Assembly (NCBI GenBank): GCA_015059865.1
Contig: SUZP01000016.1
Coordinates: 1-35,254 of the forward strand
Length of the DNA stretch: 35,254 bases
Reading direction: 5' to 3'
Origin: Rikenellaceae bacterium
GTDB taxonomy: Bacteria; Bacteroidota; Bacteroidia; Bacteroidales; Rikenellaceae
A program made the translations under genes and the position numbers. Below, piece after piece: positions 9,096-17,763 of the stretch; position 1 is the first letter of the stretch; each line of letters opens with the position of its first letter. Under the pieces are notes generated by a model. That model was not told the DNA's origin, did not search any database, and saw only the letters and a list, made by a program, of their open reading frames with translations.

Positions 9096-9126
9096 GGGTT
9101 GTTCAACAAGGAGAGTTGGACAACCC
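9096..9126. terminator. Shared terminator between convergent galK and MATE genes
   Basis: A 12-bp stem with one G-U pair (arms 9096-9107, GGGTTGTTCAAC, and 9115-9126) lies between the converging stops of galK (9073) and the MATE gene (9139). It can serve both strands, although neither side has a long T-run. Confidence 0.65.
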
Positions 9127-9138
9127 TCTCTATTGCTA

Positions 9139-10554
9139 TTATTGTCTCTTGTTTATCTTGCGGATTTGCCATACAAACAGTATGAAGGCCAACATAATAG
9201 ATGCGCTATCGGCTATCGGCATAGATACCCAAACTCCATACGCTCCGAGAGTGCGTGGCAAGGTCCAAAGCAGTGGCAAGAGGAAGAGCAGTTGGCGAGT
9301 CAGCGACACAAAGATTGCCAACGGAGCCTTACCGATATATTGGAAGAATCCGCCCACCACAACCTGAAAACCTACAAGAGGGAACATCATCAATATAATG
9401 CGCATACCTTGTGCTGCTGCATCGACCATAAGCTGCTCATTGCCACCCTTCGAGGAGTCTACGAATGCTCTGGCAATAATCTCTGGAATGGACTGACCGA
9501 GGATAAAGCCGAGTGTTCCTATCGCCATACCGCAACCAATAGTCATAAATACAGCCTTGCGAACACGAGCAAAATTCTTTGCTCCGTAGTTGTAGCCAAC
9601 TATCGGTTGCATTCCTTGGTTTAAGCCCTGTATAATCATAATAAAGAGCAGTGCTACACGATTGACAATGCCGTAGGCTCCGACATACAGGTCGGCTGCA
9701 CCCTCCTCTCGTGTAACGATATCGTGCAAGCCCGTACCACCATAGCGGAGCATTGCCGTATTGACAAATGCAGCGACCATCGAGGCGCATATATTCATCA
9801 AAAATGGCGCAAGACCGATTGAGAGTATATTGCCGACAATCTTCCAATCGAAGTGGAACGCCTCACGCTTAAATCGCAAGAACGAACTCTTCGAGCAGAA
9901 GTGCGACAAGGCGATAAGGAATGCGACAAATTGCGAAATCACAGTGGCTGCCGCCGAGCCCTTAATACCCCAACCAAACTTGAAGATAAAGAGTGGATTG
10001 AGCATGAGATTTACCGCTACCGAGGTGAGCATTATCGCCATAGACTTGCGCGGATTGCCCGATGCACGAATCATATCGTTCATACCGAGGTAGAGGTGCA
10101 TCGTAACATTTCCAATAAGGATAATCTGCATAAACTCCTTCGCATACTGCAAGGTCTCTACCGAAGCGCGACCTCCACTAAACAGCAGCAAAATCTCATC
10201 GAGGAAGGTGAGCATCAATGCCATTATCGTAAATCCGATAATAACATTCAAAATAACGGCATTACACAATGTCTTTTCGGCAGCCCTTTTGTTTCCCTCG
10301 CCGAGTCGTAACGATATGCGTGCGCCCGCACCTACACCTACCATTGCACCAAAGGCAGAGCCAATATTCATAATCGGCATCGTAATAGCCATACCTGCAA
10401 TGGCGGCACCGCCCACGCCATGACCTACGAAGGCACTATCGATAAGGTGGTACAAAGACGATGAAGCCATTGCGATAATGGCAGGCGTGGCATAGTTGAA
10501 TAACAACTTGCCGATATTGTCAGTACCAAGTGATAGTGTCACCGATTTTCCCAT
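9139..10554 (-). CDS. MATE-family efflux transporter
   Basis: This 471-residue inner-membrane protein has about 12 hydrophobic segments in two MatE repeats, the family layout for cation-coupled export of drugs or metabolites. Recognisable features are the opening GTDNIGKLLFNYATPAIIAM, the VGVGAGARISLRLGEG loop after helix 2, and NQGMQPIVGYNYGAKNFARV at the start of the second half, a hallmark of NorM/DinF-like MATE proteins. The length is normal and the frame is intact. The substrate cannot be inferred. It is transcribed divergently from the glycerate kinase gene and probably forms a single-gene unit. Confidence 0.92.
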   Translation of the reverse strand: MGKSVTLSLGTDNIGKLLFNYATPAIIAMASSSLYHLIDSAFVGHGVGGAAIAGMAITMPIMNIGSAFGAMVGVGAGARISLRLGEGNKRAAEKTLCNAVILNVIIGFTIMALMLTFLDEILLLFSGGRASVETLQYAKEFMQIILIGNVTMHLYLGMNDMIRASGNPRKSMAIMLTSVAVNLMLNPLFIFKFGWGIKGSAAATVISQFVAFLIALSHFCSKSSFLRFKREAFHFDWKIVGNILSIGLAPFLMNICASMVAAFVNTAMLRYGGTGLHDIVTREEGAADLYVGAYGIVNRVALLFIMIIQGLNQGMQPIVGYNYGAKNFARVRKAVFMTIGCGMAIGTLGFILGQSIPEIIARAFVDSSKGGNEQLMVDAAAQGMRIILMMFPLVGFQVVVGGFFQYIGKAPLAIFVSLTRQLLFLLPLLWTLPRTLGAYGVWVSMPIADSASIMLAFILFVWQIRKINKRQ

Positions 10555-10562
10555 AGCAACTG

Positions 10563-10570
10563 CAAAGATA
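10563..10570 (-). promoter_or_regulatory. -7 box of the MATE gene promoter
   Basis: The minus strand reads TATCTTTG (TAnnTTTG) only 9 nt from the start codon, so the transcript would be leaderless or nearly so. No clear -33 element is visible. Confidence 0.45.
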
Positions 10571-10612
10571 CAAATTCTATCTCTATATTGAATTTTTATC
10601 TTATAAAATTAT

Positions 10613-10620
10613 TATATTTG
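10613..10620 (+). promoter_or_regulatory. -7 box of the glycerate kinase promoter
   Basis: TATATTTG matches TAnnTTTG, with a TTG at 10588-10590 about 22 nt upstream as a possible -33 element. The start codon at 10646 is 26 nt downstream. Confidence 0.6.
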
Positions 10621-10645
10621 CATATATAAAATCGACTTTTGCGAT

Positions 10646-11782
10646 ATGAAAAAGGTCGTTATCGCCATAGATTCATTCAAAGGCTCACTCTCCTCGTACG
10701 AGGTAGCCGAGGCCTTCGAGCAAGGTTTTCGCTCTCACCACCCCACTTGCGATATCCGCAAGGTTACAATAGCTGATGGTGGCGAGGGTATGGTCGAGGC
10801 GTTAGTAGGTACACTCGGCGGAGTTTATATCCAAGTCAAGGTATCAAATCCACTACATCGCCCCATTGTAGCGCGCTATGGCATTATCGACAGCGGCAAG
10901 ACGGCTGTTATCGAGATTGCCGCAGCAAGTGGATTGTCACTCTTGAAGGCGGAGGAGCGTAACCCTCTACAAACCTCAACATACGGCACTGGCGAGTTGA
11001 TTGCTGATGCGATACGGCGCGGTTGTCGCAACTTCCTGATAGGCTTGGGTGGCAGTGCCACAAACGATGCAGGCACAGGGTTGTTTCGTGCCTTGGGCTA
11101 TCGTTTTATTGCAGGCACGGGCGAGGAGCTAACGGGTGGTGGCGAAATTCTCGAACGAATTGTCGATATCGATGACCGTGGCGTTATGCCCGAACTTGCC
11201 GAGTGTAGGTTCAAGGTGGCGTGCGATGTAACAAATCGCCTCTTCGGTCTATTTGGTGCGGCCTACATCTTCGCACCACAGAAGGGAGCCGACAAGGAGA
11301 TGGTTGAGCAACTCGATGATGGTCTGCGCAACTTCTCACGCGTGGTTGCGGGCTACAACGGCACGATGTTACCCTTGGTCGATGGCGCAGGTGCAGCAGG
11401 AGGTGTCGGCGGCGGTATGTTAGCCCTCGCAAATGCGCAGTTGGTGCGAGGTATAGATTTGGTGCTCGAAGCGATGCACTTTGACCGCATAATAGAAGGT
11501 AGCGACCTCGTCATCACAGGCGAGGGGCGCATCGACAGTCAAACCGTTATGGGAAAGGCTCCGAGTGGAGTATTGAAGGCAGCAACACGACAAGGTATCC
11601 CGACCATAGCTATCGGAGGTGGCATCGAGTGGTGTGAGGATTTACGCACAAGCGGCTTTGCGGCAATCGAGGCTGTTACACCCGAAGGTATGCCACTCGA
11701 CGAGGCTATGCGCCCCGAAGTTGCCAAGGCTAACATACGGCTTACGGCCGAGCGTATAGCAAAAAGATATATCAACCAATAG
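10646..11782 (+). CDS. Glycerate kinase (GarK/GlxK family)
   Basis: This 378-residue enzyme phosphorylates D-glycerate, feeding it into glycolysis; family members form 2-phosphoglycerate. The family-defining N-terminus is KKVVIAIDSFKGSLSSYEVA, followed by TIADGGEGMVEAL, GLGGSATNDAGTG near residue 135, GAGAAGGVGGGM near 250 and VITGEGRIDSQT near 290. All conserved blocks and the normal length are present. The last 11 nt overlap the 3' end of the convergent phosphopantetheinyl transferase gene. The genes that would supply glycerate are not in the window. Confidence 0.93.
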   Translation: MKKVVIAIDSFKGSLSSYEVAEAFEQGFRSHHPTCDIRKVTIADGGEGMVEALVGTLGGVYIQVKVSNPLHRPIVARYGIIDSGKTAVIEIAAASGLSLLKAEERNPLQTSTYGTGELIADAIRRGCRNFLIGLGGSATNDAGTGLFRALGYRFIAGTGEELTGGGEILERIVDIDDRGVMPELAECRFKVACDVTNRLFGLFGAAYIFAPQKGADKEMVEQLDDGLRNFSRVVAGYNGTMLPLVDGAGAAGGVGGGMLALANAQLVRGIDLVLEAMHFDRIIEGSDLVITGEGRIDSQTVMGKAPSGVLKAATRQGIPTIAIGGGIEWCEDLRTSGFAAIEAVTPEGMPLDEAMRPEVAKANIRLTAERIAKRYINQ

Positions 11783-12338
11783 TGGCGATAACAAGGTTGT
11801 CGCGCCTATCGAGATTGACCATAATTGGATGGCTGCCGAGAATTGTTGCAGTCAAAGTGGCATTTTCTGGGTTATAATTTGTAATCGAGATATCTCGCAC
11901 AAGGTCGAGCTTGCCCTTTTTGTAATATTTGTATAGCGCCTCCTTTGCCGACCACAACTCGGCAAAGATGCCATATCGCTCCGCCATAGTCAGCTCCTCG
12001 ACCGATAGATAACGACTTGCCACCTTGCGGAAGTCGCGCTCCACAGACTCTATATCCACAGCACAAGGCGCATCCGAAAGGAGAACGGCCACATACTCGC
12101 GACTATGCGACACACTTATATATCTGTTGGGATTATCAACTCTCGGAGCACCATAATCATCGTAGAAAATCCTTACATCCTCGCCCAACTCGCGACGAAC
12201 GATAGCTCGCCAAGCCAGCACTTCACATCGACGACCGAGATTGGCGAACTGTTCGACAAAGGCGATATCCTCTGCCGCTGCTCCTGCAAGCAGAGCCTCC
12301 TCGGTGGCAATGCTCTCTACGATAAGGCGGCTACACAT
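11772..12338 (-). CDS. 4'-phosphopantetheinyl transferase superfamily protein
   Basis: This 188-residue protein belongs to the Sfp/AcpT-like family that moves the phosphopantetheine arm of CoA onto a serine of carrier proteins. The Mg-binding motif AVDIES gives Asp95 and Glu97, and the second motif is LWSAKEALYK (128-137), with an SVSHSREYVAV strand before them. No polyketide or peptide synthetase is nearby, so fatty-acid ACP or a distant carrier is the likely target. The ATG at 12338 overlaps the end of the GldE-like gene by 8 bp, which makes it the last gene of the murG-to-gldE unit. Confidence 0.88.
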   Translation of the reverse strand: MCSRLIVESIATEEALLAGAAAEDIAFVEQFANLGRRCEVLAWRAIVRRELGEDVRIFYDDYGAPRVDNPNRYISVSHSREYVAVLLSDAPCAVDIESVERDFRKVASRYLSVEELTMAERYGIFAELWSAKEALYKYYKKGKLDLVRDISITNYNPENATLTATILGSHPIMVNLDRRDNLVIATIG

Positions 12339-13626
12339 TGGCGTTGTTGCTCTTCACAATTATCTTTATCTTGTCGATGCGGTGTCCCTCCATCGACTCA
12401 ACAATGAAGCGAATGCCGTGTGCCGACACCTCGTCACCCTTCTTCAAGAAGTTGCGATTTATTTCGAGTAACAATCCTGCGATGGTCTCGGCGCGCCCCT
12501 GCACATCCTCGAAAATATCATCTTCGAGGTCGAGAACACGCACCACATCCACAATATGTGTCTTGCCATCAAAGAGATAGGTGTTTTCATTCAGACGACG
12601 ATAGAACGACTCATCAATATCGCTCTCGTCAGAGATTTCGCCGACAACCTCTTCCAAGATATCCTCCAACGAGATAAGTCCCTGTGTTGCACCATACTCA
12701 TCCACAACAATCGCCATATGGAACTTCTGTCGCTGGAAATCTTCAAGCACCGATGTAACCTTCTTGTGCATAGGCACAAAATATGGCTCGCGAATAAGTC
12801 GTTGCCAACCAAATTCGTCGCCCTTCGAGATATGCTCCAACAAATCCTTCACAAAGAGCACACCCTTGATATGGTCTAAATCTTCGTCGTATACAGGCAG
12901 GCGCGAATGTCCCGTTTCGGTAATCACCGCCTTAACTTCGGTAAAGGTCATCGTCTGTTCCACCGCCTTGATATCGATGCGTGGGCGCATAATATCCTCC
13001 ACCTCGCGCGAAACGATACCCACAATACCCGACAAAATCTTCTGCTCCTCGCTCTCAGGCTCGGTGGTCATATCTACCGCATCAGCCAACTCCTCTATCG
13101 AGATATTATCACTTGTAGGGGTGGCAATCTTGCCCACACGACCACTTGTATTTACCAAGATATAGGAGAATGGATAGAACAACCAACGCATCAACACAAG
13201 GGGTTGTGCAAAGAGTAATGCCAACTTTACATTCGAGGTCTGCGCCACAATCTTAGGCAAAATCTCGCCGAACAACAACAGCAAGAATGTCACCAATACG
13301 CCCGTAAATAGGAACTCGACCGTAGCGTTGTGGAACTTAAACATCGTGTCGATGATTTTCGACGAACATATTACGATAGCAATATTTACCAAGTTATTGA
13401 CAACCAATATAGTTGCCAATAATGAGTCACTATTTTTCAACAACTTCAACACACTCTCCGCAGCCATCGAGCCATTCTGCTTTATGGTGCGCAAATCGGA
13501 TGGCAGGAGCGAAAAGAATGCCACCTCCGATGCCGACATCATACCCGACATCATCAATAACAGCACCGTAATTACGGTCAGTAATACCATCTCCGGCGGG
13601 AAACTCAAATACTCTATAAATCCCAT
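12331..13626 (-). CDS. gldE: GldE-like CNNM/CBS/CorC-HlyC membrane protein
   Basis: This 431-residue protein has an N-terminal CNNM (DUF21) membrane domain with about four hydrophobic segments (residues roughly 12-160, including a GEILPKI motif). A tandem CBS pair follows (about 205-330; ISREVEDIMRPRIDIKAV, then HMAIVVDEYGATQGLISLED), then a C-terminal CorC/HlyC domain (about 345-425). In Bacteroidota this architecture is usually annotated GldE, named from gliding Flavobacterium, but it is also present in non-motile members where divalent-cation transport is the more likely role. It begins 20 bp after ftsZ and overlaps the phosphopantetheinyl transferase gene, so it rides on the division operon. 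The symbol is by homology class only. Confidence 0.85.
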   Translation of the reverse strand: MGFIEYLSFPPEMVLLTVITVLLLMMSGMMSASEVAFFSLLPSDLRTIKQNGSMAAESVLKLLKNSDSLLATILVVNNLVNIAIVICSSKIIDTMFKFHNATVEFLFTGVLVTFLLLLFGEILPKIVAQTSNVKLALLFAQPLVLMRWLFYPFSYILVNTSGRVGKIATPTSDNISIEELADAVDMTTEPESEEQKILSGIVGIVSREVEDIMRPRIDIKAVEQTMTFTEVKAVITETGHSRLPVYDEDLDHIKGVLFVKDLLEHISKGDEFGWQRLIREPYFVPMHKKVTSVLEDFQRQKFHMAIVVDEYGATQGLISLEDILEEVVGEISDESDIDESFYRRLNENTYLFDGKTHIVDVVRVLDLEDDIFEDVQGRAETIAGLLLEINRNFLKKGDEVSAHGIRFIVESMEGHRIDKIKIIVKSNNANV

Positions 13627-13646
13627 CTTTTCTTATCTTGAATAGT

Positions 13647-14990
13647 TTAGAACAGTGCTGGCATATCTGCCTCATTGGCGGTCTCCTCCCTCTCTACCGC
13701 ACCTCCTATTGGGCGCACCTTGGTAGTCGTTGTGAGTGTCACCCCGTGAGCGATATAGGCAGGTGTTCGTTTACACTCCTCAATCTCGGCAAAGTTGCGC
13801 GAAGGGCGAGCAATAGGCGTTGGAGCCGAACGATACTTCGGCAAGGATGGTCGCTCCTCTCGCTGCGTCTCTTGTTGTACCTCCTTCGGAGCCTCGGCTG
13901 CGCTCTCTTTTGGAGCTGTTTCAGCCATAACATCATCCTCCTCAGGAACATTCTTAATCACGATAGGTCTATTCAACCCCTCATCCTGAAAGCCCGTAGC
14001 CACAACCACAACCTCCATCTCGTCTTCTGCGAGGTTAGGCTTGATGCTCACACCCCAGATGATATTTGTAAGGCGAACATTTCCATTTTCATCCTCCGAC
14101 TTGGCGTGGTGCTGCACTCGGTCGCGTACGCGATGCGCCTCGTTCAAGGTCAAACCCTCCGAACTCGACACCGAGATATTCACCAACACATTGCGCGAGC
14201 CACTAATCGAGACATTTCCAAAGAGTGGCGAGACCAAAATCTTGTCGATAACCTTGTCTGCCCTATCCTCGCCCGTCTCGACTGCAACGCCCATAATAGC
14301 ACTACCACTACCTCGCATCACGGTACATACATCGGCAAAATCGACATTTACAAGGTTGGATTTGTGGGTGATAATCTCCGCTATACCCTTCGCCGCAAAG
14401 GCGACTACATCGTTTGCGCGGTCGAAGGCTGTTGTAGCTGGCAGATGGCCATATAGTTGGTTTATCGCATCATTGTTCAATACGATAATTGCATCGACAT
14501 ACTTGCGCAACTTCTCGACTCCCGACTGCGCCTGAGTCATACGAAGAGGGCCATCGTTGCGAGGAGGCATCGTCACAATCGCCACGGTTAATATCTCCAT
14601 CTCGTGCGCCAACTCTGCAATTACGGGAGCAGCACCCGTACCTGTGCCACCACCCATACCTGCGGCGATGAACAACATCTCAGTACCTCTGGCGTGCAAC
14701 AAGTCGCGCACCTTGTCGAGCGACGCCACGGCGCACTCAGCTCCACGCTCGGCCCTGTTGCCTGCTCCCAAGCCATCATTACCAAGCAATATTCTATTCT
14801 CTGGCGCAATATGCAACTTATCCAAATCATCTTGGTCGGTGTTGCACGCCACAAGGTTCACGCCCTCAATCTGCATCTGCCACATATGCTCGATGGCATT
14901 ACCACCGGCACCTCCGACACCCATAGCCATAATGCGCGATGGTTGGCTCTTAATCGATGTTATATCGTTTAATATGCTGTAATTCTCCAT
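13647..14990 (-). CDS. ftsZ: Cell division GTPase FtsZ
   Basis: This 447-residue tubulin homologue polymerises into the cytokinetic ring. The nucleotide-binding elements are GVGGAGGNAIEHM (residues 24-36), VACNTD near 50 and the tubulin signature GGGTGTG (113-119). The GTPase core ends near residue 330. A variable Pro/Glu/Ala-rich linker follows and the extreme C-terminus is NEADMPALF, which should contain the FtsA-binding tail. It lies 28 bp downstream of ftsA in the usual ftsQ-ftsA-ftsZ order. Confidence 0.97.
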   Translation of the reverse strand: MENYSILNDITSIKSQPSRIMAMGVGGAGGNAIEHMWQMQIEGVNLVACNTDQDDLDKLHIAPENRILLGNDGLGAGNRAERGAECAVASLDKVRDLLHARGTEMLFIAAGMGGGTGTGAAPVIAELAHEMEILTVAIVTMPPRNDGPLRMTQAQSGVEKLRKYVDAIIVLNNDAINQLYGHLPATTAFDRANDVVAFAAKGIAEIITHKSNLVNVDFADVCTVMRGSGSAIMGVAVETGEDRADKVIDKILVSPLFGNVSISGSRNVLVNISVSSSEGLTLNEAHRVRDRVQHHAKSEDENGNVRLTNIIWGVSIKPNLAEDEMEVVVVATGFQDEGLNRPIVIKNVPEEDDVMAETAPKESAAEAPKEVQQETQREERPSLPKYRSAPTPIARPSRNFAEIEECKRTPAYIAHGVTLTTTTKVRPIGGAVEREETANEADMPALF

Positions 14991-15018
14991 ATCAATCTCG
15001 TCTTATAATTGACAATGA

Positions 15019-16548
15019 TTAAAGGTAATCGTTGTCGTTAGTGAACATATCATCAACCCAATGGCGAAAACGACTTGCCCAACCCATCTTCGGCCTCTTC
15101 TCTTCAACCCTCTTTGGCTGTTCCTCTTCGGGAGTGGTAGGTTTTCTCTCCTCAACCTCCTTTTCGGTCTCAATCTGCACCTCCACTTGTTCCTTCTTTG
15201 GCTCCACAGTCGGAACTTCAACCACTGTTTCAACTTCTGTTGTAGTGCTCTCTACCTTCTGCTCTGTCGGCTGTGGCACCTCTATCGTTGGTTGTGGCAT
15301 CGAGAATATATCGTTACTATTCGATTTCTCGCCCTGTACAGAGGCCGGTTGCTCGCCCTCTCTCTGCACAACCTTCGGCGATGTCAAACATCCATTATGC
15401 TCAGCTCCATAGAGCAGCAAACTCACTGCCACCGACTGCGGATAGGCACTCACCAGCTCTTGCGATTCGTCGTCAATGCCATTCAACATCGTGCCCAAGC
15501 GCACCTCCTTCTGCAACTCGCGAGCAAAGACCATCTCTATATTCGAGAGGTAGGCCGAACCACCCGTAAGCACCACGCCACAAGGCACCTTAGTCGAGAA
15601 CTTAGCAGCCTTCAACTCACGAGCCACAAAGTTCGCTATATCCTTCAATCGCTCCTCGGCAATCTCGGCTATATTACGCTGCAAGACCTGCTTCTTTGTG
15701 TGCCCCACAACACGAATAGGCACGGTAGCCTCCTCTGGCACTCCATCTGCAACCGCAGCACCATACTTTCGCTTGGTAGTCTCCACCTCACGCTTCGAGG
15801 TACGAAGGAAGTCGTAGAGGTCGTTATTTATGGAGGATGCACCGATAGGGAGCGAAGAGAAGTACCACAACTTATCCTCCTTTACTACCGACACATCTGT
15901 CAAGTCGCTACCAATATCTACAATCACGACACCCTCCTCGCGCTCCTCCTTGCTGAGAAGAGTACGAGGCAACAGAGTTGGATTGACACACAGGCCACTA
16001 AGTGCTATATCAGCACTATATAGAGCTCTGTTTACGCGGTCTATTTGCTGTTTGCCGACCATCACAAAGAGATATGTTGCCGACAACTTGCGACCAAAGG
16101 CACCCACAGGATTTTTGGTCTCCTGATGTTCGTCAATAGTGTAGCGAAGAGGTATGCGCTCCACTATCTCGTCGCCACCACTCGAAGTGACCATCTCGAT
16201 ACGACTATGCAACTCGCGCATCTCGGCATCCGTTACACAGCCCGACTTCTCGTTTATATCGACATAATCCTCATATCGCACACAGTAGACCGACCTGCCC
16301 GAAATTCCGACATAGGCCGAATTGAGCTGACGACCGAGTTCTCGCTCCAATGCACTCTTCGCCTTGGTGATAGCATTGCCCAATTCGAGATAGTTCACAA
16401 TATCTCCATCCTTGACGCAACCATCCAACTCCTGCACCTCAACGCCGAGTATAGTGATATCACTCTTCCCCTCTTCGCGAGCACCTACCGCCATAACAAT
16501 CTTCGAGGAGCCTATATCTATTCCAACTATATAATCCCTGTTATCCAT
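15019..16548 (-). CDS. ftsA: Cell division protein FtsA
   Basis: This 509-residue actin-like ATPase tethers FtsZ to the membrane and recruits late division proteins. The phosphate-1 loop is VGIDIGSSKIVMAVG (8-22), the phosphate-2 region is GVVIVDIGSDLTDVSVV, and the SHS2/1C-domain region lies between. The actin core ends near residue 385. It is followed by an unusually long Glu/Pro/Thr/Val-rich linker of about 100 residues and an amphipathic membrane-targeting helix (GWASRFRHWVDDMF). E. coli FtsA is about 420 residues, so the excess is in the linker. It starts 4 bp after ftsQ. Confidence 0.95.
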   Translation of the reverse strand: MDNRDYIVGIDIGSSKIVMAVGAREEGKSDITILGVEVQELDGCVKDGDIVNYLELGNAITKAKSALERELGRQLNSAYVGISGRSVYCVRYEDYVDINEKSGCVTDAEMRELHSRIEMVTSSGGDEIVERIPLRYTIDEHQETKNPVGAFGRKLSATYLFVMVGKQQIDRVNRALYSADIALSGLCVNPTLLPRTLLSKEEREEGVVIVDIGSDLTDVSVVKEDKLWYFSSLPIGASSINNDLYDFLRTSKREVETTKRKYGAAVADGVPEEATVPIRVVGHTKKQVLQRNIAEIAEERLKDIANFVARELKAAKFSTKVPCGVVLTGGSAYLSNIEMVFARELQKEVRLGTMLNGIDDESQELVSAYPQSVAVSLLLYGAEHNGCLTSPKVVQREGEQPASVQGEKSNSNDIFSMPQPTIEVPQPTEQKVESTTTEVETVVEVPTVEPKKEQVEVQIETEKEVEERKPTTPEEEQPKRVEEKRPKMGWASRFRHWVDDMFTNDNDYL

Positions 16549-16552
16549 ATAT

Positions 16553-17635
16553 CTACTCTGTGCAAATAACCTGTTTATCGTATCTTAAATCCACGCTCTT
16601 AAATCTCTCCCAACCAAAGCGAGAAAGTCCATTCTTGTAAAACTCTTGCAGCTTGTGCATCTTGACATCGCTATCAGCAAGCGTACCGAAGGTGATAACA
16701 AAATCGCCACTACGAGGTACCATCCTCAAACTTATCTCGCCCGTAGAGGTTGTGTCGGCAACAAATTGCACCACCTCTGCACCCCAAAAAGAGTCGTTGC
16801 ATATCTCACTCACAAAGTTAATAAGATTGCCAAAATCCTCATACTTTCTCGCCAACTTTTTTTTGCGTTGCGCGATATCATATCGCCTTTGTTCGAGCTG
16901 TGCCATTCTCTTCTCTATGCGTTGTTGCTCCTCTTTACACTTTGCGATTTCGATATTTAAAGCCACATGGCGCTGCTCTTGACTCACCCTACTCTCCAAA
17001 AACTTGCGTTTCTTATCCTTACGCAGAGCTCCCTCTTGTGCCACAGCCTCGTCGTGCAACCTATCCAAATCGGCATAATCCTCACCAAGCTTCGCAAGGC
17101 GTCTATCCTCCTTCGCCACCAACGAGTCGTAGCAACCCTTTACGCTACCTCTACCCTTTGTCACAAACAGAGGCGCATATACCCCCGTAACCACGGCTGT
17201 ATAGTAGGCTGCACCCTGCGGAGATGAGAAGGTATCTCCATCGCTCGTAACATACGAATTTAACCCTCCACACAACAGTCGCGCCACAGGTTTATGTTGC
17301 TTTATATCGACATACATATCGCCAGCGTATGTAACATATACATCGGCCTCGCGCACAAAGCCTTTGCGGAGAATATAGTTCGAGAGCTTCACAGCATCCA
17401 CACTATCTACACTCTTACCCACCATATCGAGCCCCTTGCGTTTCAGCTGGTTGGCTATCTGCGCTGAGGAGGCAAATTGTCGAGTCTCTGTGCTGTCGGC
17501 TATTGAGACAACCATTCGCGTAACCCTCTGCTCGGCACGATGTGCTTGCGCAAGATGCGAGGCATAGCAGATGTAGGCACAGATAACTCCGCACCCAATC
17601 AAAAAGCCCAATATTCTCAACAACTTACGCCACAT
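16553..17635 (-). CDS. ftsQ: Cell division protein FtsQ with internal coiled-coil insertion
   Basis: This bitopic protein links FtsA/FtsZ to the peptidoglycan synthases. One transmembrane helix (about 6-26) is followed by a POTRA-like region (SAQIANQLKRKGLDMVGKSV, residues 58-77) and the beta domain. Sequences recognisable from Bacteroidota FtsQ are DMYVDIKQHKPVARLL, FWGAEVVQFVADTT, DFVITFGTL and the C-terminal VDLRYDKQVICTE. Between residues about 164 and 264 lies a highly charged Lys/Glu/Arg/Gln-rich helical stretch, predicted coiled coil, absent from the roughly 240-residue family members I know. I chose the ATG at 17635 over the in-frame TTG at 17644. ftsA starts 4 bp after the stop. Confidence 0.88.
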   Translation of the reverse strand: MWRKLLRILGFLIGCGVICAYICYASHLAQAHRAEQRVTRMVVSIADSTETRQFASSAQIANQLKRKGLDMVGKSVDSVDAVKLSNYILRKGFVREADVYVTYAGDMYVDIKQHKPVARLLCGGLNSYVTSDGDTFSSPQGAAYYTAVVTGVYAPLFVTKGRGSVKGCYDSLVAKEDRRLAKLGEDYADLDRLHDEAVAQEGALRKDKKRKFLESRVSQEQRHVALNIEIAKCKEEQQRIEKRMAQLEQRRYDIAQRKKKLARKYEDFGNLINFVSEICNDSFWGAEVVQFVADTTSTGEISLRMVPRSGDFVITFGTLADSDVKMHKLQEFYKNGLSRFGWERFKSVDLRYDKQVICTE

Positions 17636-17763
17636 ACAATGCAAAATTCAAAATGCAGAATTAAAAATTAAAAATTAGTTTTCCGCTTTCCGCTTTAATC
17701 CCACTGCGTGGGCTTTTCACTGCTCCGTCTCGGCATAGTCTGCAAGCAGCCTCTGCTCTCGAC
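17636..17763. repeat. Low-complexity spacer between murC and ftsQ
   Basis: This 128-bp non-coding spacer holds AATT(C/A)AAAA-type repeats, TTTTCCGCTTTCCGCTTT with a second copy-like CCGTTTTCCGTTTAA, and a small CCCAC-TGC-GTGGG hairpin (17700-17712). Genes of this cluster are otherwise 4-28 bp apart, so the spacer is an insertion of dispersed intergenic sequence. Confidence 0.6.

Noticed and set aside
11211..11432. His/Arg-rich 73-codon minus-strand frame in the glycerate kinase gene
   Set aside because: It is antisense shadow with biased composition and no independent support.
15061..16023. 320-codon plus-strand frame over ftsA and its linker
   Set aside because: It is antisense to a complete ftsA; the His/Leu/Arg-rich product is a shadow of the GAG/GTT-rich sense strand.
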